Shown here in pieces: positions 43,890 through 51,665 of a DNA stretch of 64,000 bases. The DNA lies in contig DAIPBO010000007.1 in the NCBI GenBank assembly GCA_036774405.1, positions 62,001-126,000 of the forward strand. Direction: 5' to 3'. The notes under the pieces were generated by a model, which saw nothing but the letters and a program-made list of their open reading frames with translations, had not been told where the DNA came from and ran no database searches. The position numbers and the translations under genes are program-made. Origin of the DNA: JAAYDS01 sp012729155 (lineage in GTDB: Bacteria; Chloroflexota; Anaerolineae; UBA1429). Position 1 is the stretch's first letter. Each line of letters begins with the position of its first letter.

Positions 43890-44960
43890 ATGCCGCAAGA
43901 GACGATGACGCCGCGCGAACGCTGGCAGGCCGTGCTGGCGCGTCAGCAGCCCGATCGCACGCCCATGGACTATTGGACCACGCCCGAGGCGCACCAGCGC
44001 CTCAAGGCCCACCTCGGCGTGTCTGGCGACCTCGAGCTATTTGAGCGGCTGCATATCGACCGTCCGGCCAGCGCAGGGCCGCGCTATGTCGGGCCGCCTC
44101 TGGCGCCCGACGAGGATATCTTTGGCGTGCGCTATCGTGATGTGAGCTATGGCCTGGGGAGTTATCGTGAAGCGGTGACACACCCCCTGGCTGCCTATAC
44201 CTCAGTGGAAGAGCTCGAGGCCAACTACCGCTGGCCCAGTCCCAGCTGGTGGGCTTATGATCGCGTTGCTGCAGAGATGGCGCCATGGCGAGACTACCCC
44301 ATCGCAGGCGGCGGGTCAGAGCCGTTCCTTACCTACAAGAACCTACGAGGAGATGAGCAGGCCTTTGTCGATCTCGCCATGCACCCCGAGATCGTACACC
44401 ACTGTCTGGACAGGCTCTTTGACCTTGCCTACATCAACACTGCTCGCATCCTAGAGGCAATCCCAGGGCAGGTCACCTACTGCTACGTGGCTGAGGATAT
44501 GGGCAGTCAGACGGGCCTGCTCTTTTCGCCACGGCACATCCGCACCTTCCTGATCCCGCGGATGAAGCGGATGATCGACCTGGCCCACAGCGCGGGCGCC
44601 TACGTATTCTACCATAGCGATGGCGCTGTACGAGCAATCTTGCCGGACATGATCGCCGCCGGCATCGACATTCTCAATCCCATTCAGTGGCGCTGCACGG
44701 GCATGGAGCGTGTCCCACTCAAGCGAGACTTTGGTCAACAGGTGGTGCTGCACGGCGGCGTTGATAACCAGTACACCCTCGCTTTTGGGTCGGTGCAAGA
44801 GGTGCGTGACGAGGTGATCGAGAACCTGCGCAGCCTCGGAGCTGGCGGCGGATACATCCTGGCGCCTTGCCACAACATCCAGCCTATCAGCCCACCAGAG
44901 AACATCATCGCACTGTATGAAGCCGGATATCATGAGGGCTGGAGCTCAGCAGGAGGATAG
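43890..44960 (+). CDS. Uroporphyrinogen decarboxylase/MtaA-family protein A
   Basis: 356 residues with the UroD/MtaA TIM-barrel pattern: TPRERWQAVLARQQPDRTPM at the N terminus, then a long barrel. In place of the zinc site HxC of MtaA-type methyltransferases it has FYHSDGAV. A cysteine is kept at the second position (LAPCHNIQPISPPENI). It is unlikely to be heme-pathway UroD, because the N-terminal RxPVWxMRQAGR motif is absent. Related proteins transfer methyl groups to or from corrinoids, and others sit in sugar loci with unknown roles. GGGGGAG precedes ATG 43890. First gene of the operon. Confidence 0.8.
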   Translation: MPQETMTPRERWQAVLARQQPDRTPMDYWTTPEAHQRLKAHLGVSGDLELFERLHIDRPASAGPRYVGPPLAPDEDIFGVRYRDVSYGLGSYREAVTHPLAAYTSVEELEANYRWPSPSWWAYDRVAAEMAPWRDYPIAGGGSEPFLTYKNLRGDEQAFVDLAMHPEIVHHCLDRLFDLAYINTARILEAIPGQVTYCYVAEDMGSQTGLLFSPRHIRTFLIPRMKRMIDLAHSAGAYVFYHSDGAVRAILPDMIAAGIDILNPIQWRCTGMERVPLKRDFGQQVVLHGGVDNQYTLAFGSVQEVRDEVIENLRSLGAGGGYILAPCHNIQPISPPENIIALYEAGYHEGWSSAGG

Positions 44961-44961
44961 C

Positions 44962-45570
44962 ATGTACATCGGCCGTTTTGTGGTGGTGGGCCAGACCCCC
45001 GCCGGCACGCCCTATCTGGGCTATCGTGTCTCGTCGCGATCGTTTCCCAATCGTCGCATTGCCGTAGGTGACGATCGTGCCGTGGTGTTGCCATCGGCAG
45101 ACGCGCCGCCCACCGACAACCCCTACGTCAGCTACAACTGCGCACGCATCCTCGGCGATACGGCAGTAGTAGCCAATGGAAGCCACGTGGACCCGATCAT
45201 CGATAAGGTGAGCATCGGCTATGGCCTGCGCGATGCTATCGCCCTGTCGCTGCTCGCCATGGATTATGAACATGACGTCTACAACACGCCACGCATCGTG
45301 GCCGCCATCGATGGCGCCGGCGAGGGCTACATCGGTATCATCACAGAAGATAAACTCCTGGTCACAGCTGCGCCCGTGTCAGCTGGCAGAGCGCTGCTCA
45401 TTGCCACCTATGAAGTCACAGAGCCGACCGCGTTTGAGCTGCCAGGCTCCTGTCCCGACGAACTGGTGAATGCCCTTATGGACTGCGAATACGAGCTGCC
45501 CGTTGCCGGCCTGGTCGTCATGCCGGTAGACGACGAGTATATGCTCACAGCGCGATCTGTAATCGCCTGA
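44962..45570 (+). CDS. purO: IMP cyclohydrolase, archaeal type (PurO-like)
   Basis: 202 residues, the usual length of PurO. MYIGRFVVVGQTPAGTPYLG, YRVSSRSFPNRRI and NPYVSYNCARI are highly characteristic. In archaea PurO closes FAICAR to IMP, the last step of purine synthesis, normally done in bacteria by PurH. AGGAGG lies 5 bases before ATG 44962, which begins one base after the stop of the preceding UroD-like gene, so they are tightly co-translated. It is flanked on both sides by UroD/MtaA-like genes, an odd place for a purine enzyme; a different nucleotide-like substrate is possible. Confidence 0.85.
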   Translation: MYIGRFVVVGQTPAGTPYLGYRVSSRSFPNRRIAVGDDRAVVLPSADAPPTDNPYVSYNCARILGDTAVVANGSHVDPIIDKVSIGYGLRDAIALSLLAMDYEHDVYNTPRIVAAIDGAGEGYIGIITEDKLLVTAAPVSAGRALLIATYEVTEPTAFELPGSCPDELVNALMDCEYELPVAGLVVMPVDDEYMLTARSVIA

Positions 45571-45625
45571 GCGCTTCTGGCAGAGCAGGCCAGAGATACC
45601 AACCAGCGAGGAGAGCCAGCCCGAA

Positions 45626-46654
45626 ATGCAGAAGCAAGCCGTCATCGACCAGATCTCACATCGCGAGACCTCGGTAGTGCCCTACACGTTATCGTTCGAG
45701 GGCGATGTCGCCGAGCGCCTGGATGCCCACTATGGCAGTCGTGCCTGGCGCGCCCAAATCGATCAGGCCATCGTCCAGGCGCCCATCCCTGCGCTGGGCG
45801 TCGATCTCGATGTAACGCCCACAGTTACTGATCCGTACGGCACCACTTGGCAGACGGATCGGCGCCCCTTTCACCAACTCGAGGCGCCTCTGAAGGAGCC
45901 ATCGCTCGAAGGCTATGTCTTTCCAGACGTCGATTCGTACGTCTCTGACGCTTATCTGGCCCAGGTGAGGGCCGCCATCGAGGCCGCCCCTGAGCGCTTC
46001 TGGGTGGTTGGCTACTCGTTTGGGCTGTTCGAACGTACCTGGTGCCTCCGCGGGTTCACCAACGCGCTGGCCGATGCCGCAAGCGAGCCAGCCTTTTACG
46101 CAGAACTGGTCGAGGCCATCGCCGAGCATCAACTGGCGATCATCGACAAGCTCCTGACTTTGCCCATCGACGGCATCATGGGCAGCGATGATTGGGGCTA
46201 TCAAGATGGCATCTTGCTGGGGCCCAGACTTTGGCGCAAGTTCATCAAGCCGCAGTTGGCGCGCCTGCATAAGCGCATCCATGCCGCCGGCAAGTTCACT
46301 CTAAGCCATTGCTGTGGCAGTGTCGCTGAGATCATGCCAGATCTGATCGAGATCGGGCTGGATGTACTGGAGAGCGTACAGCCTGAGGCCCGCGGCATGA
46401 GCCCCTACGAGCTCAAACGCAAGTATGGCGATGAGATCACCTTCTGGGGCGGGCTGGGCTCGCAATCGACAGTGCCCTTTGGCAGCCCAGCAGAGATACG
46501 CGCCGAAGTGGGCAGGCTGTGCCAGCACATGACGCGCGGGGGTGGCTACATTCTGGCGCCAGCCAAAGCGCTGCAGCCCGAGACGCCCACTCTCAATGCT
46601 GCTGCCGTGGTTGAGTCATTCCTCGATGCCACCGGCACGCCGCTCGCACTATGA
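45626..46654 (+). CDS. Uroporphyrinogen decarboxylase/MtaA-family protein B
   Basis: 342 residues of the same superfamily as protein A but only distantly similar. Here the first metal-site motif is complete (LSHCCGSVAEIMPDLIEIG, giving HxC), while the second position lacks cysteine (LAPAKALQPETP). LESVQPEARGMSPYELKRKY and FWGGLGSQSTVPFG are recognisable barrel strands. It is presumably cytoplasmic. The distance of GAGGAG to ATG 45626 (about 12) is long. It is third in the operon, 55 bp after purO and 29 bp before the GH38 gene. Confidence 0.8.
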   Translation: MQKQAVIDQISHRETSVVPYTLSFEGDVAERLDAHYGSRAWRAQIDQAIVQAPIPALGVDLDVTPTVTDPYGTTWQTDRRPFHQLEAPLKEPSLEGYVFPDVDSYVSDAYLAQVRAAIEAAPERFWVVGYSFGLFERTWCLRGFTNALADAASEPAFYAELVEAIAEHQLAIIDKLLTLPIDGIMGSDDWGYQDGILLGPRLWRKFIKPQLARLHKRIHAAGKFTLSHCCGSVAEIMPDLIEIGLDVLESVQPEARGMSPYELKRKYGDEITFWGGLGSQSTVPFGSPAEIRAEVGRLCQHMTRGGGYILAPAKALQPETPTLNAAAVVESFLDATGTPLAL

Positions 46655-46683
46655 TGCCCGTCTCACCGCCCTTAGGAGCAGCC

Positions 46684-49404
46684 ATGTCACCGCGACGCGC
46701 TCATTATGTCTTGAGCACTCACTGGGACCGCGAATGGTATCAACCGTTTCAGCACTATCGCCATCGACTCGTGCACTTGCTCGATGGCATACTGGACGGG
46801 TTACTCTCAGGTGAACTGCAGGGCCCATTCACCTGCGATGGCCAGGCCATCATCCTCGATGACTATCTCGAGGTGCGCCCCGAACGCGCCGATGCCGTGC
46901 GCCAGCTGGTGGCCAGCGGTAAGCTGATCGTTGGGCCGTGGTATGTGCTGCCCGACGAGTTCCTGGTGTCGGGCGAGGCGTTGATCCGCAACCTGCGCCT
47001 GGGGCGTGAGATAGCGCGACGGATGGGCGGTGAGCCCTCGAACGCAGGCTTTGTTTGCGACATCTTTGGACATAACAGCCAAATGCCTCAGATTCTGGCG
47101 GGGTTCGGCATCCCGATGGCGTTCATCTGGAGGGGCGTCAACGAGAACGGCAAACGACTCGCCCGCTGGGTGGGCGCTGACGGCACTGAGGTGTTGGCCT
47201 ATCGCTTTGAATCGCGGGGCTACTCGAGCTATGCTGGCGCCGTCCGGGGCTCTTTTGAGCACGGAGGCGAGCTCGAACCCGATCCCGAGGAGATCGACGA
47301 ACGTCTCGATGCGTTCTTGACCGAGCTGCTCCAACAGACCGAAACAGATAGCGTGCTGCTGTTCGACGGCGGCGACCATCAGGAGTGGGATCGTCACGCC
47401 TACCGTGTGCTGGCCACTCGCTTGCACGCCCCATCGAGCGTCGCAGAGTTCGTGCACACCTCACTCGACGAGTTTTCCGCAGAGGCGCTGGCCCAGCGAG
47501 AGCGCGTGTCGACGGTGCACCATGGCGAATTGCGCGAACCGGGCCGCTGGACCAATGACCGCGACAGCCAGTGGCTCATACCGGGTGTGCTCTCGAGCCG
47601 CATGCCGCTCAAGCAAGCCAACGCTGCCTGTCAGGCATTGCTGTGCCACTGGGCCGAACCACTGGCTACACTGGCCGCACAGGCACTACACGAGAGCTAT
47701 CCACAAGGATTCCTGGATGTGGCCTGGCGATGGCTGCTGCAGAATCAGCCCCACGACTCGATCTGCGGCTGCAGCATCGACCAGGTGCACGACGACATGC
47801 GCTATCGCTTTAGCCAGTGCCAGCAGATCGGCACTCGATTGCGGGATGAGAGCGCCCGCACACTGGCCGCCAACGTGTCGTCGCCCATGCCTGAAGACTC
47901 GCTGCGCGTCGTGCTCTTTAACCCCCTGCCAAGGCCGGTGGAGCAGATCGTCGACCTGACCCTGCAGACACCCAGCAGTTGGGCGACGTTCAACGAGTTC
48001 TTTGGCTTTGAGCCCAAGCCCGCCTTCCGCATCTGTGATACGACGGGGCAAGAGTTGCCCTATCAGCGGCTCAGCCAGTTAATGAACCAGCCCAAGACTC
48101 GCATCACCACAGTGCGCTTCCCCGAGAGTTATCTCACGAATGACGTTGGCGTGGCAGTGCCTGTCAGTCTGCCCGCCATGGGCTATACGACCCTCACCAT
48201 CTCGCAAGACGCCACTGGCGCACCCACCCGCCATCCGCAAACGCCCAACCTGGTGAGCAGTGAGCGTTCACTCGAGAATGAGTATATGTCGGTCACCGTC
48301 AACCCCAACGGCAGCATCGAGATGCTGGACAAGCGCACTGGAGTGCACTACGAACGGCTGCTCACTTTTGAGGATGCCGCCGACATCGGCGATGGCTGGT
48401 ATCACGGCCAGGCGGTGAACGACCAGGTAGTGAGCAGCACCGGCTCAGCGGCCGAGGTGGCGGTGGTGGCCGATGGGCCGCAGCTGGGCGCTCTCAGCGT
48501 GCGCACCCAGCTGCGGCTGCCGGCCGAGTTTGACTGGCTCAACATGGGCCGCGGTCGCAGATACGAGACCCTGGCGCTCGACAGTCGTATCATCCTGCGG
48601 CGAGGTGCGCGTCACATCGAGGTCGAGACGAAAGTAGACAACACCGTTCAGGATCACCGTCTGCGGGTTCTGCTTCCCACAGGCGCCAGCACCGAAACGT
48701 TCTGGACCGACACGCCCTTTGATGCTGTCGAGCGCCCCATTGCCTTGCGCACCGACAATCACCTCTATCGAGAGCTTGAAGTCGAGGGCAAGCCGCAGCA
48801 GAGCTGGAGCGCGGTGTGGGACGGGGCGCGAGGTCTGGCCGTCATCGCCCAAGGGCTGCCCGAGGTGGCTGTCAGAGACCAGTGCGACCGCCCCATCGCG
48901 TTGACTCTTTATCGCAGCACCCGCCGCACCGTGGGCACCGCTGGTGAGCCTGGCGGCCAACTGCTGCAACCAATCGTCTGCCGCTACTGGGTGGCACCGC
49001 TGGCCTCGGCGCCCGACCCTGTGGAGCTGAGTGAGATGGGCATAACGATCAACACCGGCGTGCACGTCGTGCAGCTCACGCACGACGACCTGCCCAAGCA
49101 TCGGCCAAAGACAACCCTCGCTCCTACGCTGAGCGCCTTGACCCTCGATGGTGCGGCGGTACTGACGAGCCTGCGCCAGGTCGGCGATGCGGTAGAGTTA
49201 CGGTTGAGTAACCTGCATACCCAGAGCGAGCGATTGCGCATCGTATTGGGGCCGCCGCTACAGCATCTGAGGCGCGCAACACTCGTCGACCTAGAGGGCC
49301 ACGCCCTGGGCGCGCCCTGGGCGCTCGACGGTGGCGTCTGTGAGTTGACTCTCGGCCCAAAGAAGATCGTGACCATCTGCCTCAGCGTTGAGACCAGATT
49401 TTAA
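46684..49404 (+). CDS. Glycoside hydrolase family 38 alpha-mannosidase
   Basis: 906 residues. The N-terminal GH38 domain has the metal-binding HxD (STHWDREWY, His13 and Asp15) and nucleophile Asp126 in FVCDIFGHNSQMPQI. The alpha-mannosidase middle domain (NQPHDSICGCSIDQVHDDM, with zinc-binding HD) follows, then the C-terminal beta-sandwich starting about LRVVLFNPLPRPVEQIV. It releases alpha-linked mannose from glycans. No signal peptide, so it is probably intracellular. TAGGAG lies 5 bases before ATG 46684. Last gene of the operon with the two UroD-like genes and purO. Confidence 0.92.
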   Translation: MSPRRAHYVLSTHWDREWYQPFQHYRHRLVHLLDGILDGLLSGELQGPFTCDGQAIILDDYLEVRPERADAVRQLVASGKLIVGPWYVLPDEFLVSGEALIRNLRLGREIARRMGGEPSNAGFVCDIFGHNSQMPQILAGFGIPMAFIWRGVNENGKRLARWVGADGTEVLAYRFESRGYSSYAGAVRGSFEHGGELEPDPEEIDERLDAFLTELLQQTETDSVLLFDGGDHQEWDRHAYRVLATRLHAPSSVAEFVHTSLDEFSAEALAQRERVSTVHHGELREPGRWTNDRDSQWLIPGVLSSRMPLKQANAACQALLCHWAEPLATLAAQALHESYPQGFLDVAWRWLLQNQPHDSICGCSIDQVHDDMRYRFSQCQQIGTRLRDESARTLAANVSSPMPEDSLRVVLFNPLPRPVEQIVDLTLQTPSSWATFNEFFGFEPKPAFRICDTTGQELPYQRLSQLMNQPKTRITTVRFPESYLTNDVGVAVPVSLPAMGYTTLTISQDATGAPTRHPQTPNLVSSERSLENEYMSVTVNPNGSIEMLDKRTGVHYERLLTFEDAADIGDGWYHGQAVNDQVVSSTGSAAEVAVVADGPQLGALSVRTQLRLPAEFDWLNMGRGRRYETLALDSRIILRRGARHIEVETKVDNTVQDHRLRVLLPTGASTETFWTDTPFDAVERPIALRTDNHLYRELEVEGKPQQSWSAVWDGARGLAVIAQGLPEVAVRDQCDRPIALTLYRSTRRTVGTAGEPGGQLLQPIVCRYWVAPLASAPDPVELSEMGITINTGVHVVQLTHDDLPKHRPKTTLAPTLSALTLDGAAVLTSLRQVGDAVELRLSNLHTQSERLRIVLGPPLQHLRRATLVDLEGHALGAPWALDGGVCELTLGPKKIVTICLSVETRF

Positions 49405-49415
49405 CGCTCGCGGGG

Positions 49416-49444
49416 TTGGGCAGGTTGCCACGGTGTGATATAAT
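49416..49444 (+). promoter_or_regulatory. Promoter of the CarD-like gene
   Basis: TTGGGC (49416-49421), 17 bp, perfect TATAAT (49439-49444). Confidence 0.65.
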
Positions 49445-49449
49445 GAATG

Positions 49450-49638
49450 AGGCTGGCTGTTGGCCAGCACCACATTGGACTGATGAACGGTGAACGCGCG
49501 ACAAGGGTGTTGCGCCAAGCAAGAGGCGCTGATCGCCGGGGCCGCCGCAGACTGCACAACCGGAGCGGCCCCTTCTACCTAAAGGCGCAGGGCAGCGAAT
49601 CCCCTGCCAGAGCTGCGACCTCATCGAGGAAGGTGTTC
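49450..49638 (+). promoter_or_regulatory. Long structured leader of the CarD-like gene
   Basis: About 190 nt between the promoter and ATG 49639 with no convincing gene. It contains a small GCTGGC/GCCAGC hairpin near 49455 and an 8-bp GC stem (49538-49545 with 49565-49572) followed by TTCTACCT. It may act as an attenuator or stabilise the message. Confidence 0.35.
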
Positions 49639-50142
49639 ATGTTTCCTATTGGCGCCAAAGTGGTGCACCCCTGCTACGGCGCGGGCACGATTGTCCGCAT
49701 CACCGAAAAGGCCATCGGCGACAGCAACCATGCCTACTATATCATCAGTACCGTCTCTCGACCGATGGAGTTGATGGTGCCTGTTGAGCGCGCTGAAGAG
49801 GTCAAGCTGCGTCCGGTAGGCCAGGCCGACGAACTCCATGACCAGCTGATCGCCTGCGCGCAAGAGCTGCCACCAGAGCATTTTGGGCAAGACCTTCGTC
49901 AGCGCCAGACTTCGATGCGAGACCTGCTCAAGTCGGGCTCCTTTCATCTGGTTGCCCAGGTAGCCCGTACGCTGGCTGCGCTGAACACGCGGCGCCCTTT
50001 GGGCACTGTCGATCGACAGCTGTTCGACCAGGGCAAAGATCTGTTGGCCGGTGAACTGGCACTGTCTGCAGGGCACGATATCGAGCAGGCGATGCAGATC
50101 GTACAACAACACCTCTCGACGCAGTTCGACACCGGAGCCTGA
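49639..50142 (+). CDS. CarD/CdnL-family transcription regulator
   Basis: 167 residues. The N-terminal Tudor-like RNA-polymerase-interacting domain reads MFPIGAKVVHPCYGAGTI and continues to YYIISTVSRPMELMVPVERA. The C-terminal helical part contains RQTSMRDLLKSGSFHLVAQV and KDLLAGELALSAGHDIEQAM. CarD-type proteins bind the RNA polymerase beta subunit and stabilise open promoter complexes, often at rRNA promoters. AGGAAGG is 5 bases before ATG 49639; the open frame upstream is leader, not coding. Confidence 0.88.
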   Translation: MFPIGAKVVHPCYGAGTIVRITEKAIGDSNHAYYIISTVSRPMELMVPVERAEEVKLRPVGQADELHDQLIACAQELPPEHFGQDLRQRQTSMRDLLKSGSFHLVAQVARTLAALNTRRPLGTVDRQLFDQGKDLLAGELALSAGHDIEQAMQIVQQHLSTQFDTGA

Positions 50143-50227
50143 GAGCACCTTTCTGACGCCGCCGGAGACATGTCTGCTCGGGCGGCCCTCGTTTGGCCAC
50201 AAGTCATCGCATAGGAACACAGGCAAG

Positions 50228-51574
50228 ATGGAACTGGCCGAGCTCGTCGCCCAACTCGATGCGTATGATGGCGCCCAACGGCAGGGCGCTCTGCAGCAGC
50301 TTGTCGGCCTGGAGCAGAGTGGCGATCTGGCGCCAGCTCAGCCTGGCGAGGGCTTTAACCTACACGCCCATACTTTCTTCTCTTATAGCGGCGCTGGCTA
50401 CTCGCCAACGCATCTGGCCTGGCGTGCCCATCGTCAGGGCTGGTGGGCGCTGGGCACCGTTGACTTTGATGTACTCGATGGCGTAGACGAGACATTTTCG
50501 GCCGCGGATCTGCTCGGTCTGCGAGCGGCCGCCGGCATCGAGACGCGGGTCTATGTACCAGAGCTGGCCGAAGCCGAGAGCAACTCGCCGGGCGAGCCGG
50601 GCATCATGTATCTGGTAGGCGTTGGCTTGGCGTCGTCGTCGCCGGCCGCAGGGGCGGTAGATACCCTAACCGACATGCGCTCCCGCGCCCAGAGTCGTAA
50701 CCGCGAGATGATCGCCCGCATCAATGCCTATCTCGCGCCAGTGTCGATCGACCTTGAGCGCGACGCGGCGCCGCTCACACCTGCAGGCAATGTAACCGAG
50801 CGACACATCCTGGTTGCCTATGACGCGGCCGCTCGACGGCGGTATCACCGGCGCAGCGATCTGGTGGCTTTCTGGGCAGACCGGCTTGGAATGCCCCTTG
50901 AGCACGTCGACGCCATGCTCGGAGATACCCCCTACCCGCACGACGCCATACGCAACAGACTGATGAAGCGTGGCGGGGTCGGCTATTCGCAACCGGACGC
51001 TGGTACCTTTCCATCGCTATGCGACGTCGTACAGGCCACCGTGGCATGCGGGGCCGTGCCGACCTACGCCTTTCTAGACGGCAGTAGCGGTGCCGAGTCG
51101 CGCCTCGAAGAGCTGCTCGAGCTGATGGTCGACCATGGCATCGGTGGCATGACCATCATCCCCGACCGCAACTGGAACATCTCGGACCCTGCGACCAAGG
51201 CGGCGCGCCTAGCGGATCTGTCGAGGGCCATGCAGTTGGCCGAGGCGCTATCATTGCCGGTGTTGGCGGGCACCGAAATGAACAAGCCCGGGCAGCGTGA
51301 GATGGACGATTTCGACGCCGTCGAATTGCGGCCCTACTGGCCGGCTTTCAAGCGTGGTGCAGCCTGGCTGTGGGGTCACACAGCAATGGCACGTCGCTTT
51401 GGGTGCGGCCATCAGAGTAGCTGGGCACGAGGCTGGATGCCCTCTCGCTCAGCGCGCCTCGGCTTTTTTGCTGCGCTGGGCAGCTCTCTGGCGGCCAACG
51501 ACCCACGCTGGGAACAGGTCGAGCAGGCCCTCGTGCAGGGACCCGAGGGCATCCTGGCGGCTCTGACGCACTAG
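50228..51574 (+). CDS. PHP-domain metal-dependent hydrolase
   Basis: 448 residues. The PHP motif 1 is FNLHAHTFFSYSG (His45, His47) followed by LGTVDFDVLDG; a Glu in LAGTEMNKPGQ may be another metal ligand. PHP proteins are phosphoesterases (histidinol phosphatase, nucleases, polymerase domains). This version has a long insertion between the first and last motifs and is not a typical HisK. The ribosome site is weak (AGGAAC about 11 bases upstream). It follows the CarD-like gene by 85 bp. Substrate unknown. Confidence 0.75.
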   Translation: MELAELVAQLDAYDGAQRQGALQQLVGLEQSGDLAPAQPGEGFNLHAHTFFSYSGAGYSPTHLAWRAHRQGWWALGTVDFDVLDGVDETFSAADLLGLRAAAGIETRVYVPELAEAESNSPGEPGIMYLVGVGLASSSPAAGAVDTLTDMRSRAQSRNREMIARINAYLAPVSIDLERDAAPLTPAGNVTERHILVAYDAAARRRYHRRSDLVAFWADRLGMPLEHVDAMLGDTPYPHDAIRNRLMKRGGVGYSQPDAGTFPSLCDVVQATVACGAVPTYAFLDGSSGAESRLEELLELMVDHGIGGMTIIPDRNWNISDPATKAARLADLSRAMQLAEALSLPVLAGTEMNKPGQREMDDFDAVELRPYWPAFKRGAAWLWGHTAMARRFGCGHQSSWARGWMPSRSARLGFFAALGSSLAANDPRWEQVEQALVQGPEGILAALTH

Positions 51575-51609
51575 CCTCCTGCCCAGCCTTCGCACGGCGC
51601 CGCCACGCA

Positions 51610-51638
51610 TTGACGCCGTAACTGCGCTCCCCTATACT
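51610..51638 (+). promoter_or_regulatory. Promoter of mutS
   Basis: TTGACG (51610-51615), 17 bp, TATACT (51633-51638). The start near 51645 gives a leader of only about 20 nt. Confidence 0.65.
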
Positions 51639-51665
51639 CGGTTCACCTCGACAGGCCATGGGACG

